The notes: generated by a model from the letters alone, not told the origin. A stretch of 64,000 nt of DNA from an uncultured delta proteobacterium (GCA_903869265.1 CAIPYE010000001.1:310001-374000), one strand, 5' to 3'; numbered from the stretch's first letter, positions 1 to 12,730 are shown. Made by a program: numbers and translations.

Positions 1-210
1 TTTCCCAGACAGACCATGGTAAATACCGTAATTCATTGTGTTGCCTCTGCCTGTAATCGCTAAATCTACAAAAGCGCACCGCACAAAGCCTCCGGCGAGG
101 AAGTGTGGTTTTTTTGTTTAAGGGGTGTTGGGCCGCCCCAGGCTGACCTTTTTCCTGCACAGCAACCTTTCCCATCTTCCCACACGCCCTTCGATAAGGA
201 ACACCGCACC

Positions 211-2118
211 ATGACCACCTTTGCTGACCTTGGCATCCATCCCGACATCATCACCGGCCTTGAAGCCCTGGGCTTTACCGCGCCAACCCCGGTGCAAGAA
301 CAGATCATCCCAATCCTCCTCAAAGACCCGGTGGATATTGTCGGCCTGGCCCAAACCGGCACCGGCAAGACCGCGGCCTTCGGCATTCCCCTGGTGCAGC
401 TCTGCAACCCAGACAGCCGCAAGACCCAGGCCCTGGTCCTTTGCCCGACCCGGGAACTTTGCATGCAGGTTGCCCGCGACCTCAACGCCTTTGCCAAAAA
501 TCTGCCCGCCATCCGGGTGTGCGCCGTCTACGGCGGCGCCAGCATCGACAACCAGATCCGCTCCTTGCGGCAGGGGGCCCCGATTATAGTCGCCACCCCC
601 GGCCGGTTGCACGACCTGATGCGCCGCCAGGTGATCGATCTTTCCGCCATCCGCTCGGTGGTGCTGGACGAAGCCGACGAAATGCTACAGATGGGCTTCC
701 AGGACGAGCTGAACGCCATCCTTGCCCAAACCCCGGCCGACAAACACACCCTGTTGTTTTCCGCCACCATGCCGCAGAGCGTGGCCTCCATTTCCAGGAA
801 ATACATGAAAAACCCGCTGGAGATCACGGTGGGCACTCGCAATGCCGGGTCGGAAAACATCCGGCACATCTATTACATGGTCCACGCCAAGGACCGCTAC
901 CTGGCCCTGCGCAGACTGGTTGACATGAACCCTGACATGTACGCCATCATCTTCTGCCGTACCCGCCAGGAAGTCAACGAGGTCGCGGACAAACTCTCCA
1001 AGAATGGCTACAACGCCGACCCCCTACACGGCGAACTCTCCCAGAGCCAGCGCGATTACGTGATGCAGCGTTTTCGCAGCAAGTCGGTGCAGTTGCTGGT
1101 GGCCACCGATGTGGCGGCCCGCGGCCTTGACGTCACCGACCTGACCCACGTGATCAACTACAACCTGCCCGATGACAGCGCCAACTACACCCACCGCAGC
1201 GGCCGCACCGGCCGGGCCGGCAAGACCGGCATCTCCATCTCTATTATCCATATGCGCGAACAGTTCCGCATCAAGGAGATCGAGAGCAAGCTGAAAAGGC
1301 AATTCGAACTGGGCAAGGTTCCATCCGGCCATGAGGTCTGCAAAAAACAACTGCTTCATAAGATCGAGACCATCAAAAAAGTCGAGGTAAACCTAGCTCA
1401 GCTGGCACCCTTCATGGAGGCGATCACCGAGGCTCTGGCCGATCTTGACCGCGACGAGCTGATCCTGCGTTTTGTTTCCCAGGAGTTTGCCGACGTTTTG
1501 ACCCATTACCAAAATGCCCCGGACATCAATGTCTCAGAGAAGGGCCGCGGCCAAGAGGGCGATTACAAGCGCCAGGAGAGCAGGTTTTCTCGGCAGGAAC
1601 GCCCGGAAAGCAGATTCGCCCGGCAGGATGACCGCGAACGCGTAAATTTTAGCCGGTTCTACCTCAATATCGGCGAAAAAGACGGCCTCTCTCCGGCGCG
1701 ACTCATCGGCCAGATCAATGACGCCAGCCGTTCCGCCTCCATCAAGGTCGGCCGCATAGAGATCCTGGACCATACCGCCATGTTGGAAGCAGACAGCCGA
1801 TTTGCCCAGAAAGTCCTTGAGGTGTTCCAGGGCCTCAAGATCAATGGGAGGGACGTTGAGGTAAAAACCATGGACGCCCCCAAGGGCCGCTCGGCAAAAC
1901 CAGCGTATCCGGGGCGTAGCGGCGCGAAACCGTACAAGTCCTCCGGCTCGTATAAGCCCTCCAGCTCGGGCAAACCATATTCTTCAAGCAAGCCCGCAAC
2001 CTCGGGCAAGCCATATCCCTCGGCCAGGCCCTCCAGCTCGACCAGACCGTCAGCTCCGGCCAGACCGCCATCCGCAGGCGTTCCCAGACGAGGAAAAAAG
2101 AAACCTTACCCCGAATGA
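211..2118 (+). CDS. deaD: DEAD-box ATP-dependent RNA helicase (DeaD/CsdA-like) with low-complexity Ser/Pro/Lys-rich C-terminus
   Basis: Motifs AQTGTGKT, PTRELCMQV, VLDEADEML, SATMP, HRSGRTGRAGKTG; internal ATG at 211 begins the canonical MTTFADLGIHPDI N-terminus. Confidence 0.93.
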   Translation: MTTFADLGIHPDIITGLEALGFTAPTPVQEQIIPILLKDPVDIVGLAQTGTGKTAAFGIPLVQLCNPDSRKTQALVLCPTRELCMQVARDLNAFAKNLPAIRVCAVYGGASIDNQIRSLRQGAPIIVATPGRLHDLMRRQVIDLSAIRSVVLDEADEMLQMGFQDELNAILAQTPADKHTLLFSATMPQSVASISRKYMKNPLEITVGTRNAGSENIRHIYYMVHAKDRYLALRRLVDMNPDMYAIIFCRTRQEVNEVADKLSKNGYNADPLHGELSQSQRDYVMQRFRSKSVQLLVATDVAARGLDVTDLTHVINYNLPDDSANYTHRSGRTGRAGKTGISISIIHMREQFRIKEIESKLKRQFELGKVPSGHEVCKKQLLHKIETIKKVEVNLAQLAPFMEAITEALADLDRDELILRFVSQEFADVLTHYQNAPDINVSEKGRGQEGDYKRQESRFSRQERPESRFARQDDRERVNFSRFYLNIGEKDGLSPARLIGQINDASRSASIKVGRIEILDHTAMLEADSRFAQKVLEVFQGLKINGRDVEVKTMDAPKGRSAKPAYPGRSGAKPYKSSGSYKPSSSGKPYSSSKPATSGKPYPSARPSSSTRPSAPARPPSAGVPRRGKKKPYPE

Positions 2119-2309
2119 GTTGAGGGGCTTTACCCGCGTCCTCACCCGAGGGCGCGGGCCAACACAATCGTGACCGGACAAAGCTACCCCCTTCGAAAGA
2201 TATTTTTAGCCCGGGACAGGATCATTACAATATCCTGATCGCAATCTAACAATCCCGTGCTATTCTGTTGCTGTTGACTCTATCAACTCCAACCGCAGCG
2301 GGGATTGCC

Positions 2310-4118
2310 ATGCATCGTAAACGCCTTATCTGGCAGCTGTACCCAAGCCAGCTTCTGATCACCATTATCGCCCTTCTGGTCGCCGCCGGCTATGGGGCTT
2401 ATTCCCTCCGGGCCTTTCAGCTGGCCCAGACTTCCGCCGGCCTTGGGGCAAGGGCCCATCTGGCGCAAGAACATATTCTCTCCCTGCTCACCAAAAACGA
2501 CCTGACCGCACTCCAACTCTTCTGCGCAACCGCCGGTAAAGATTCTGCCACCCGTCTGACCGTTATTGGTGCCGACGGCAAGGTTCTGGCAGATTCGGAT
2601 GAAAATCCGGACCGCATGGAAAACCACGGTGACCGGCCGGAGATCATCGCCGCCCTTGCCGACCGACCCGTTCCCTCTCTGCGCTTCAGCCACACCCTCC
2701 AGGAAAACATGATGTATGTGGCAATCCCCCTGGTGCAGAACAATAAAACTATTGGCGTACTCCGCACCGCGATCCCGGTCACCTTCATCGACAGCGCGCT
2801 CAAAAAAATCTTTTTAAAAATCGTATGGGGCTGCCTGATTGTCGCCCTGCTTGTGGCCCTGGTCGCCTGGTTCATCTCCCAACGTATCACCAGGCCGCTG
2901 GAGGAGATGCGGTTGGGTGCCGAACGTTTTGCCAACGGTGTTTTTACCGGCACGCTTCGGGAAGAGGGGGCCGAAGAGGTGGCGAGTCTGGCCCGAGCGA
3001 TGAATGCCATGGCCGATCAGCTTGATGGCCGGATCAAAACCATTGCCCGGCAACACAGCCAGCTGCAGGCGGTCTTTTCCAGCATGGTTGAGGGGGTGAT
3101 CACGGTGGACACCGAAGAGCGCATCCTTGATATCAACCAGGCCGGCGCCAAGCTTCTGAACATCACCCCCGAGAAGCTCCGGGGGAAAAACGCCCTGGTG
3201 GCGGTGCGCAATCTGGCTTTACAGCGCTTTATCAGCCAGGCCCTCGCCTCAGACAAGCCCATCGAAGGAGAGATCGACCTCACCGACCGGGAAGGCCAAG
3301 AAAAATATTTTTACGCCCACGGGACAAGGTTTCAGGATGCCGCGGACTTGACCAGCGGCGCCATCATTGTCATCAACGATGTCACCAACCTGCGGCGATT
3401 GGAAAACATGCGCCGTGACTTTGTGGCCAATGTTTCCCACGAGCTGAAAACCCCGATAACCTCCATCGAAGGCTTTGCCGAAACCCTGCTGGACGGGGCG
3501 CTGGAAAGCCCAGAGGACGCCCGGAGGTTTGTCGAAATAATTGCCAAACAGTCAAAACGATTGCACGCCATCATCGAAGATCTCCTGGCCCTGTCCCGGC
3601 TGGAGCAAGATCAGGAGCAAACCGCGCTGGTGCTGAGCGAAGAAAAAATCATCCACCCCCTGCGCCGGGCCATCGAGACCTGCGGGCTCAAGGCCACCGA
3701 GAAAAAGATCAGCATCGAACTGGAAGCCCCGGATGACCTGACTGCCAAATTCAACAGCCCCCTGCTCGAACAGGCGATCACCAACCTCATCGTCAACGCC
3801 ATCAAATACAGCGACGAGGGCGGCAGGCTGTTGGTGCGGGGAAAACAGCGAGACGAAGAAACAATCGCCATCGAGGTTCAGGATTTCGGGACCGGGGTCG
3901 CAGCCCAGCACCTGCCGCGGTTGTTCGAGCGCTTCTACCGAAGCGATGCGGCCCGCAACCGCAAACTTGGCGGCACCGGCCTCGGACTGGCCATCGTCAA
4001 ACACATTGTCCAAGCGCATGGCGGCGAGGTGGGTGTCATAAGCGAACTCGGCAAGGGCACAACCTTCACCATCCTGCTCCCTAAGGAGAAACACCATGAA
4101 AACACCAATGAAACATAA
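2310..4118 (+). CDS. phoR: PhoR-like sensor histidine kinase (HAMP-PAS-HisKA-HATPase)
   Basis: Two N-terminal TM segments, HAMP region, PAS, H-box FVANVSHELKTPITSIEGFAETLL, G-boxes GTGLGLAIVKHIVQAHGGEV. The start may be 2268 or 2310. Confidence 0.85.
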   Translation: MHRKRLIWQLYPSQLLITIIALLVAAGYGAYSLRAFQLAQTSAGLGARAHLAQEHILSLLTKNDLTALQLFCATAGKDSATRLTVIGADGKVLADSDENPDRMENHGDRPEIIAALADRPVPSLRFSHTLQENMMYVAIPLVQNNKTIGVLRTAIPVTFIDSALKKIFLKIVWGCLIVALLVALVAWFISQRITRPLEEMRLGAERFANGVFTGTLREEGAEEVASLARAMNAMADQLDGRIKTIARQHSQLQAVFSSMVEGVITVDTEERILDINQAGAKLLNITPEKLRGKNALVAVRNLALQRFISQALASDKPIEGEIDLTDREGQEKYFYAHGTRFQDAADLTSGAIIVINDVTNLRRLENMRRDFVANVSHELKTPITSIEGFAETLLDGALESPEDARRFVEIIAKQSKRLHAIIEDLLALSRLEQDQEQTALVLSEEKIIHPLRRAIETCGLKATEKKISIELEAPDDLTAKFNSPLLEQAITNLIVNAIKYSDEGGRLLVRGKQRDEETIAIEVQDFGTGVAAQHLPRLFERFYRSDAARNRKLGGTGLGLAIVKHIVQAHGGEVGVISELGKGTTFTILLPKEKHHENTNET

Positions 4119-4317
4119 CAACCCCAAAACACTGACCACCGCCCTGGAAAAGGCGGCCAAACATATCTGTACGGCCAAAAGCGGGCTGTGCCCCCATATG
4201 GTCGAAGAGTACCCCTGCCCCAGCGATTGCACCCTGGACACCACAGCCTGGGAATGCTGGGCTCAGTACTTCCTCGATCAGGCCACGCCTGCCCGACCCC
4301 AGAATAACACCGACTGA
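4096..4317 (+). CDS. Small Cys-rich hypothetical protein, overlapping the phoR 3' end
   Basis: 73 aa ORF with RBS-like GGAGAAACACC before ATG; five Cys in CTAKSGLC...PCPSDC...WEC; overlaps the phoR stop. Confidence 0.55.
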   Translation: MKTPMKHNNPKTLTTALEKAAKHICTAKSGLCPHMVEEYPCPSDCTLDTTAWECWAQYFLDQATPARPQNNTD

Positions 4318-4464
4318 AAAATCACGACCATCCCCTCCCAGCCCGCCAGACCCCCTCCTGAATCAAACCCTGTTGCAAAGCTAACACACCCCTGACAGAG
4401 ACCACTTATAACTTGAAAAGAAAGAGGATGGTGACGGAGCGCCAATAATCAACCACGGGGTGAG

Positions 4465-6867
4465 ATGATGAGCAGACTTTCTTTCGCAGACATTTCGATA
4501 TCCCTGGCAGGATCGGGGCAAGATCCCAGACCCACGGAACGTGAGTGCATCGCCTTGCTCGGTCTTGACCCCAACAGCCCGGCCAGCCTCCCATTTTTCG
4601 GTTCCGATGCAACCACCGGCTGCGAAAACGAGCTCCAGGTGGCGGTGTCCGGTAACCGCGAGGCGGCGGATCTGCCCAGAGCCATTGAGCAGTCAAGCTA
4701 CTACGCCAACATCATCAAACGGGCCGACCGCGGAGAAACCTCGCCCCGAGCCCGCCGGGACCTGGAGCGCTATCTCAGCGACAACGTCGAGCAGGTCTGG
4801 GAAAACAGCTGGGTGCGTTTCCCCCTCTCCAGCCTGCACCCGAACGCCTTGCATGTCCTGGCCGGTGATCTCAAGGCCGACAAACAAGACCCCAGCCGCG
4901 GCGAACGCACCGATACCGACCGCTTCTTCGTGGAGGAGGGGGGCAAGAAACACCTGCGCATCCCCATCAGCTATCTGCTCAAGCTGGCCCTGGCCGATGT
5001 CATTGGCCAAGGCTCCAGCCATGAAACGGTGCAAAAAACCGGGAGCCGGCTACTCACCCACCTGTTGAACGACAACACCTCGCCGGAGACCTTTTCCTTC
5101 CATGTCACCACCATGCACCCCCACACCGGCTATGGCAAAGCCCTGGCCCGGGAGACGGCCAAGCGCTTCCTCTTTACCCAGCTGCTGATCATGTATGCCA
5201 ACGAAAAATTCGAATTGGTCCGGCGGGGGCAGAAAGCCATGCTCTTTTTCTCCCCGCATCCGCCGATGCGGCAACGGGCCCTGAACGAATGCATCTCCGA
5301 CGCCTTCTACCGCAAGCTGTTCATGAGTCCCTGCCTTTCCGGCTGGGACGAAGGCGAGGCCAAGCACCAGTACATGATCCTCTGCCACCAGGTCTTGAGC
5401 CGCAGCCACCTGAACGCGGTGATGAAAATGCGCGAGGCAGGCATCATCACCAACAATCTGGTGATGATGCCCCACACCTCCAATATCAGCCTGGCCAACA
5501 ACGGAACCCATGTCAGCATGGGCAGCCGCAAGATGAGCCGATTGCTGGGCGACCCCGGCTCCGGCTTCACCCCACGCCACGAAAAATGTGTGGGCGATCT
5601 GGTGGCCAAGATCATGGAGCACTTCCTCCCGCTCTTTGTTTCCACTTACAGCGCCGCACCCTACCGTCTGGCCTTCGAGGATTTTCATCCGGAACAGGCC
5701 CTGGGCTTTCTCCCCCACCAACTGGACTACACCCATCTGCGCATGCTCTGGCGGCGCTGGCGGAAAAAGGCGCACAACAAATTGTGCGGCCAGGCGCTCA
5801 CTCCCTTCGGCCCCCAGTTTATCGACCATATCGTCGGAAAGGCCTGCCGCTGCAAGGGGGATTTCATCCCGGACTTCCGGCTCATCGATTACCCGGTGGC
5901 CCTGCTTTCCACCGAGCGGAGCGCCAGCCAGGACGGACGAATGCACAATGACCGCCGCCTCAAGGAAGACCTGGACATGATGGGCATCTTTGACAAACGG
6001 ATGTCGGTCTACCTGCCGTACAAGCTGCGGGAATTCGAGGTCATGGGTTTTTCCGGCTTCGAGGCCCGCTACTATTCGCAATTTGAGCAGTTTGCCGGCG
6101 ACCTGGGCCGGGCCACCGACCTGCAGATGCTGCTCAACGCCCTGGCCTTCAAGCTCATCGCCGCAGGCAGCTGCAGCCATCAGCATATCCCCGACACCCC
6201 CTTTGTAGAAAGCGAGCGGCGGCAGATTCTGTTCGGCACGGCCATCGGCATCCCCACCTTTTTCGTGCACAAGGATACGCCCAACCGTTTCCTGCGGACC
6301 ATCCTGAAGAAAACCAAAAACACCCGGACAAGCCGCCGCTACGGGGGTTATCTCCGGGTATTACACCATGAATACCGCCTGGCCCTGCTTGAAATCATCC
6401 GCGAAGAGGCGGGTGAGCTGGTGGAGGGTTTCGGCTTTACCGATCTGCTGGCCGATTTGGAGCTACGGTTGCGGGAGCCCGCCAAGCATGGGGCCTTGGG
6501 TCGACTGACCACCGGAATTCTCGCCAAGGGGGGCGCCGATTCCCCCTACGACATGTCGGCCAAGGAGTTCAATCTGACTGCGGAGCGCTATTACCGCGAA
6601 GATCTGCGGCAGGAGCAGATCAACGAAGGGTGGCAGTATGTCGCCGAGGAGATAAAGGCCATGGCAGCCAGCGAGATCCCGCTCTCCCTGGAGATGCGCG
6701 ATGAAGTGACCGCCATTCTTGGCACCCAGGAGGTCGACGGTTTCCTCCGCCAGACCCAGGATGAACTGCTGGGCGATTCGCTTGCCCCGGCAAACGCGGC
6801 GCGGTTGCTGCAGCTCATGCTCATCGCCGAGGATCTGGACAGCAAGCGGCAGAAACATACGCTTTAG
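4465..6867 (+). CDS. Uncharacterised 800-aa protein
   Basis: Long ORF in a tight cluster with psd-like and lgt-like genes; no family recognised by eye. Confidence 0.85.
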   Translation: MMSRLSFADISISLAGSGQDPRPTERECIALLGLDPNSPASLPFFGSDATTGCENELQVAVSGNREAADLPRAIEQSSYYANIIKRADRGETSPRARRDLERYLSDNVEQVWENSWVRFPLSSLHPNALHVLAGDLKADKQDPSRGERTDTDRFFVEEGGKKHLRIPISYLLKLALADVIGQGSSHETVQKTGSRLLTHLLNDNTSPETFSFHVTTMHPHTGYGKALARETAKRFLFTQLLIMYANEKFELVRRGQKAMLFFSPHPPMRQRALNECISDAFYRKLFMSPCLSGWDEGEAKHQYMILCHQVLSRSHLNAVMKMREAGIITNNLVMMPHTSNISLANNGTHVSMGSRKMSRLLGDPGSGFTPRHEKCVGDLVAKIMEHFLPLFVSTYSAAPYRLAFEDFHPEQALGFLPHQLDYTHLRMLWRRWRKKAHNKLCGQALTPFGPQFIDHIVGKACRCKGDFIPDFRLIDYPVALLSTERSASQDGRMHNDRRLKEDLDMMGIFDKRMSVYLPYKLREFEVMGFSGFEARYYSQFEQFAGDLGRATDLQMLLNALAFKLIAAGSCSHQHIPDTPFVESERRQILFGTAIGIPTFFVHKDTPNRFLRTILKKTKNTRTSRRYGGYLRVLHHEYRLALLEIIREEAGELVEGFGFTDLLADLELRLREPAKHGALGRLTTGILAKGGADSPYDMSAKEFNLTAERYYREDLRQEQINEGWQYVAEEIKAMAASEIPLSLEMRDEVTAILGTQEVDGFLRQTQDELLGDSLAPANAARLLQLMLIAEDLDSKRQKHTL

Positions 6868-6877
6868 GAGAGCAGCC

Positions 6878-7894
6878 ATGCACCAGTATGTCGAAAGGTT
6901 GAGCGGCACAGTGATCACCGAAGAACTCTTCGGTGACCGGATCGTCCGTTTCCTTTACTCCCGGGCCAGGGAGCAGGCCCCTTTTCTTTTTCGTCTGGCG
7001 ACCTCGGCCCGCATGTCAAGCCTGTTGGGCCTCTACCATTTTGATCTGGCGCTGGGGCCTCGGCTGAGGGGGAACTCCCGCTTCTTGGCGCGCTGCGGCG
7101 TCGATCTTGACGAATGCGTGGCCCCACGGGAACACTTCATCACCCCACGCAAGATCTTCGAGCGGCAGATCCGCTACTGGCAGTGCCGACCCATGCCGCA
7201 GGGGGAGGACGCCGTGGTCTCACCCGCCGATGCCCGGGTGGCGCTGGGATCCCTGGCCTCAGATTCCCCGCTTTTTCTCAAGGACAAGTTTTTCAACTAC
7301 GAGGAATTATTGGGCGCTGACCATCGCCTTTGGCTTGAGGTCTTCAGCCATGGCGACTACGCCGTCTTCCGGCTGACCCCGGACAAGTACCATTACAATC
7401 ATACCCCGGTCTCCGGCAGGGTGGTGGATCATTATTCCCTGGGCGGCGTTTATCATTCCTGCAATCCCGGCGCGGTGGTGGAGATGATCACCCCCTACTC
7501 CAAAAATAAACGGGTGGTCACCATTATCGACACCGATGTGCCCGGCGGCACCGGGGTGGGGTATGTGGCCATGGTGGAAGTGGTGGCCATGATGATCGGC
7601 GACATTGTGCAATGTTACAGCGATACGGGCTATGACCATCCGCTACGAATCCGACCCGGCATGTTCCTAAGCAAAGGACAGCCCAAAAGTCTCTACCGGC
7701 CGGGGAGCAGCACCGACATCCTCTTTTTTGAAAAGGATCGAATCCGTTTTGCCGAGGATCTCCTTGAAAAAGGGAGCCAAACCAATGTGCACAGCCGCTT
7801 CAGCCTCGGCTTCGGTCGGCCCCTGGTGGAGGTGGAGGTCCAGGCACGATCCCTCATCGCCATGACAAACCCTAAAGAAGGAGAAACGACATGA
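6878..7894 (+). CDS. Phosphatidylserine decarboxylase family protein
   Basis: PSD-like segments (VVSPADARV, KDKFFNYEELLG, YHYNHTPVSGRVVDHYSLGGVYHSCNP) and candidate autocleavage motif RPGSSTDILFFEKDRI; ATG at 6878 with GGAG upstream. Confidence 0.85.
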   Translation: MHQYVERLSGTVITEELFGDRIVRFLYSRAREQAPFLFRLATSARMSSLLGLYHFDLALGPRLRGNSRFLARCGVDLDECVAPREHFITPRKIFERQIRYWQCRPMPQGEDAVVSPADARVALGSLASDSPLFLKDKFFNYEELLGADHRLWLEVFSHGDYAVFRLTPDKYHYNHTPVSGRVVDHYSLGGVYHSCNPGAVVEMITPYSKNKRVVTIIDTDVPGGTGVGYVAMVEVVAMMIGDIVQCYSDTGYDHPLRIRPGMFLSKGQPKSLYRPGSSTDILFFEKDRIRFAEDLLEKGSQTNVHSRFSLGFGRPLVEVEVQARSLIAMTNPKEGETT

Positions 7895-8949
7895 GCAATG
7901 GCCTTTTCATCCTGATCCTGGGCCTGGTGCTGCATCCCCTGCTGTTGCGGGCCTACAAGATTCTGCCGCGCGAGAAGTGGCAGATCATCGCCGCGATCCC
8001 GACCACGAAAGCCGCCACGCTGGATGGCTGCTGGCACGGCACCAATGTCACCTATTACGGGGCGCTGCTGGCCAGCGGCAGTCTTTTCGGGGCGATGGTC
8101 TTCTTTCTGCTTCTGGGAGCCCTGGGTCTGCCCATGTGGGGGATCATCGGGCTGCTTCTCGGGGTGATGGGCTGCTCGGTGGCCGCAGCCAAGCTTATCG
8201 CCATGGCGGTGGAAAAGAAACGGAACACCTTCACCGTTGGGGGCGCCGCCATCATCGGTCTCTTGAGCATGCCGCCTGCTGTGGCAGCCTATAATGGGCT
8301 GGCCTCGCAGTGGGATGCGCCACCGGTTTCCCTCATCCCGGTGATGGGTGCCTTGGTGGTCGCCTATCTGTTGGGCGAGGGGATTGGTCGGCTCGCCTGC
8401 CTCAGCTTCGGCTGCTGCTACGGCAAGCCCTTGTCCGAGTTGGGGCCGAAAGCGCGCTGGCTCTTTGCACCTTTCTCCACCACCTTCCATGGCTCCACTA
8501 AGAAGATTTCTTACGCCTCAGGCCTTGCGGGGGTGGGAGTGGTGCCGATCCAAGCCATCACCTCATTGCTTTCGGTGAACATCGGCCTGGTCGCCATGTA
8601 TCTTTTCCTGGAAGGCGCTTTCCGGGCCTCCTTTCTGCTCGCCGCCCTCTTTGCCCTTGGCTGGCGCATCCTGTCCGAGTATTTCCGTGCCGACTACCGG
8701 GGTGAGGGGAAATTTTCCGCTTACCAGCGCATGGCCCTGGCCGGCATGGGCTACTGCCTCCTTCTGTCCCTGTCTGTCGGCACTGGCGCAGACAGCCAAA
8801 CCAATCTGGGCGTCGGGCTTGCCTCGCTCTGGAATCCTGCCGCCCTGCTGTTCTTTCAGACCCTCTGGCTGCTGCTTTTCATCTACACGGGAGTCAGTTC
8901 AGTAACCGGCGCCATGCTCACCTTTCATGTGCGAGGGGAAAAAATATAA
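7891..8949 (+). CDS. Prolipoprotein diacylglyceryl transferase (Lgt)-like membrane protein
   Basis: Multi-TM protein with GEGIGRLACLSFGCCYGKP, like the GR(I/L)xCFxxGCCYGKP of Lgt-like families; ATGA overlap with the upstream psd-like gene. Confidence 0.75.
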   Translation: MSNGLFILILGLVLHPLLLRAYKILPREKWQIIAAIPTTKAATLDGCWHGTNVTYYGALLASGSLFGAMVFFLLLGALGLPMWGIIGLLLGVMGCSVAAAKLIAMAVEKKRNTFTVGGAAIIGLLSMPPAVAAYNGLASQWDAPPVSLIPVMGALVVAYLLGEGIGRLACLSFGCCYGKPLSELGPKARWLFAPFSTTFHGSTKKISYASGLAGVGVVPIQAITSLLSVNIGLVAMYLFLEGAFRASFLLAALFALGWRILSEYFRADYRGEGKFSAYQRMALAGMGYCLLLSLSVGTGADSQTNLGVGLASLWNPAALLFFQTLWLLLFIYTGVSSVTGAMLTFHVRGEKI

Positions 8950-9189
8950 CGAAAGACAGGGCTCAAGGGGCAAGAAAGAAACTTGTCCCGTCAATCTTTC
9001 CTCCGATCCGCGCTGGGACGTGGGCCATCCCCGCAAACCAAGCCCCGGCAATGAACAATCACACCGTTTTCCCCTGCCGTCCTCCCCCTCATCTTAATCC
9101 AATCCAATTCCTTTTTTATCTGCACACTAATTTTCCCTGTGTACCCTATCTAAACTGATGCCATCCAAATCGATTTTCAGGAGGACGAA

Positions 9190-10907
<1,718 letters not shown>

Positions 10908-10923
10908 GCAGGGGGGGGAAAGC

Positions 10924-11721
10924 ATGCATCAAACGTACACGGATATCCTGGTTGAACAGGAGCGCCTGTGGCGCAAATCTTTGGCGCTTACTGCGGGAAT
11001 ACTCGCCCTTGTCATCGGCTTCTCCTTTTATACAGGGCTTTTTGATCCCCAACGTCTTTATGAAGGCATTCCCTCTATTGTCAGCCTGATGAGAGAAGGG
11101 CTTCCGCCGGACTTCAGCGCAGCCAGAACCTGGCTGAAGCCCCTGCTCGACACCCTGGCTATGAGCATCGCCGGCACAGCCATTGCGGTTTTCTTCTCGG
11201 TGCCACTGGGGTTGCTTGCCGCCCGCAACACGAGCCCCCATCCGCTCGTCTATCAGATGGCCCGCGCCATCCTGAACGGACTGCGTTCTGTGCCTGAGTT
11301 GATTCTGGGGATACTCTTCGTGGCTGCCGTTGGTTTTGGGGCACTGCCGGGCGTTTTGGCCTTGGGCCTCCATTCCATCGGCATGGTGGGCAAATTTATC
11401 TCCGAGGCGATCGAACATGTAGCGGAGGAACCATTGGAGGCGACGCGTTCCGCTGGGGCTACCCCGCTCCAAGTCATTACCCATGGGGTGCTTCCCCAGG
11501 TACTTCCCCAGATTGCCGATGTAACGATCTATCGCTGGGAATACAATTTCCGGGCTTCCACGGTTATGGGCATGGTAGGAGCCGGCGGTATCGGCTTCCA
11601 ATTGATGGGCTCTCTCCGCCTCATGCAATATCAGGAGGTAACCGCCATTCTGCTGGTTATCCTGGCGGCGGTTACCATGGTCGATGGCATCGGTATCCAT
11701 TTACGAAAACGTTTTAAATAG
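10924..11721 (+). CDS. ptxC: Phosphite/phosphonate ABC transporter permease (PtxC/PhnE-like)
   Basis: PhnE-type permease with EAA-loop-like [18 protein letters not shown] and [23 protein letters not shown]. Confidence 0.87.
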   Translation: MHQTYTDILVEQERLWRKSLALTAGILALVIGFSFYTGLFDPQRLYEGIPSIVSLMREGLPPDFSAARTWLKPLLDTLAMSIAGTAIAVFFSVPLGLLAARNTSPHPLVYQMARAILNGLRSVPELILGILFVAAVGFGALPGVLALGLHSIGMVGKFISEAIEHVAEEPLEATRSAGATPLQVITHGVLPQVLPQIADVTIYRWEYNFRASTVMGMVGAGGIGFQLMGSLRLMQYQEVTAILLVILAAVTMVDGIGIHLRKRFK

Positions 11722-11731
11722 GATGAATGTA

Positions 11732-12730
11732 ATGAAACCGAAAGTTGTGATTACCCAACAGGTCCATCGGGAAGTCCTTGATCTGCTTTCTGCATCCTGC
11801 GAGGTAGAGGCCAATACAAGCACGGAACCGTGGCCTCCGGAAATTCTCCGCGCCAAAGCCAAGGACGCCAAAGGAATCATGGTTTTCATGCCCGACAGCA
11901 TCGACGAAAACTTTCTCGACGACTGCCCGGAGTTGGCAGTGGTGGGGGCAGCCCTGAAGGGCTATGACAATTTTGACGTTCAAGCCTGCACCGAGCGTGG
12001 CATCTGGTTTACCAATGTCCCGGACCTGCTGACCATTCCAACTGCGGAACTGACCATCGGTCTGATGATCGGCCTGTCGCGCAATATCTCGGCGGGCGAT
12101 GGTTTTATGCGCAGCGGTCGCTTCCAGGGATGGAGACCGCACCTTTACGGAACCGGCCTAGCCGGCAGCACCGTCGGAATCATCGGCATGGGCGCGGTTG
12201 GTCAAGCAACAGCCCGATGCCTGCAAGGGTTCTCCGCTCATCTTCTCTATTACGACCAGCAGCCGCTTCCGCCGGAAAAAGAACAGGAACTGGCCTTGAC
12301 CTTGCTTCCTTTCGAAAAGGTCCTCGCAGAAAGCGATTTTACCGTGGTGATACTGCCGTTAACGGAAAAAACACTCTGGATGATCGATAAAAAGGCTATT
12401 TCACATATGAAGGAAGGGAGTTTTCTAATCAATACAGGCCGAGGCTCGGTGGTTGACGAACAAGCCGTAGCCGCAGCCCTTGCGAGCGGCAGATTGGCCG
12501 GTTATGCAGCGGATGTCTTTGCCATGGAGGATTGGGCCTGGAGTGACCGGCCGGTCGCAGTTCCCGGAGAATTGCTGAAAAACCAGCGGCAAACCTTTCT
12601 CACCCCGCATCTTGGTTCTGCCGTCAATGCGGTAAGGCTGGAGATTGCCATGGAGGCGGCGAAAAATATTTTACAGGCCCTGGCTGGCGACACCCCACAA
12701 GGTGCGTTAAACCAACCAAAAGCCCGTTAA
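11732..12730 (+). CDS. ptxD: Phosphite dehydrogenase (PtxD-like, NAD-dependent D-2-hydroxyacid dehydrogenase family)
   Basis: Strong remembered resemblance to Pseudomonas stutzeri PtxD across its length: [100 protein letters not shown]-like end. Confidence 0.9.
   Translation: MKPKVVITQQVHREVLDLLSASCEVEANTSTEPWPPEILRAKAKDAKGIMVFMPDSIDENFLDDCPELAVVGAALKGYDNFDVQACTERGIWFTNVPDLLTIPTAELTIGLMIGLSRNISAGDGFMRSGRFQGWRPHLYGTGLAGSTVGIIGMGAVGQATARCLQGFSAHLLYYDQQPLPPEKEQELALTLLPFEKVLAESDFTVVILPLTEKTLWMIDKKAISHMKEGSFLINTGRGSVVDEQAVAAALASGRLAGYAADVFAMEDWAWSDRPVAVPGELLKNQRQTFLTPHLGSAVNAVRLEIAMEAAKNILQALAGDTPQGALNQPKAR

Noticed and set aside
1920-2090. Repetitive Ser/Pro/Lys codons considered as a DNA repeat array
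   Set aside because: Best explained as the disordered basic tail common in DEAD-box helicases.
5050-6270. 406-aa minus-strand ORF
   Set aside because: Antisense to the 800-aa protein, which has the operonic context and continuous frame.
9120-9160. Pho box upstream of ptxA
   Set aside because: Weak 11-bp-phased elements (CTAATT, CCTGTG, TCTAAA) only; too degenerate to call as a feature.
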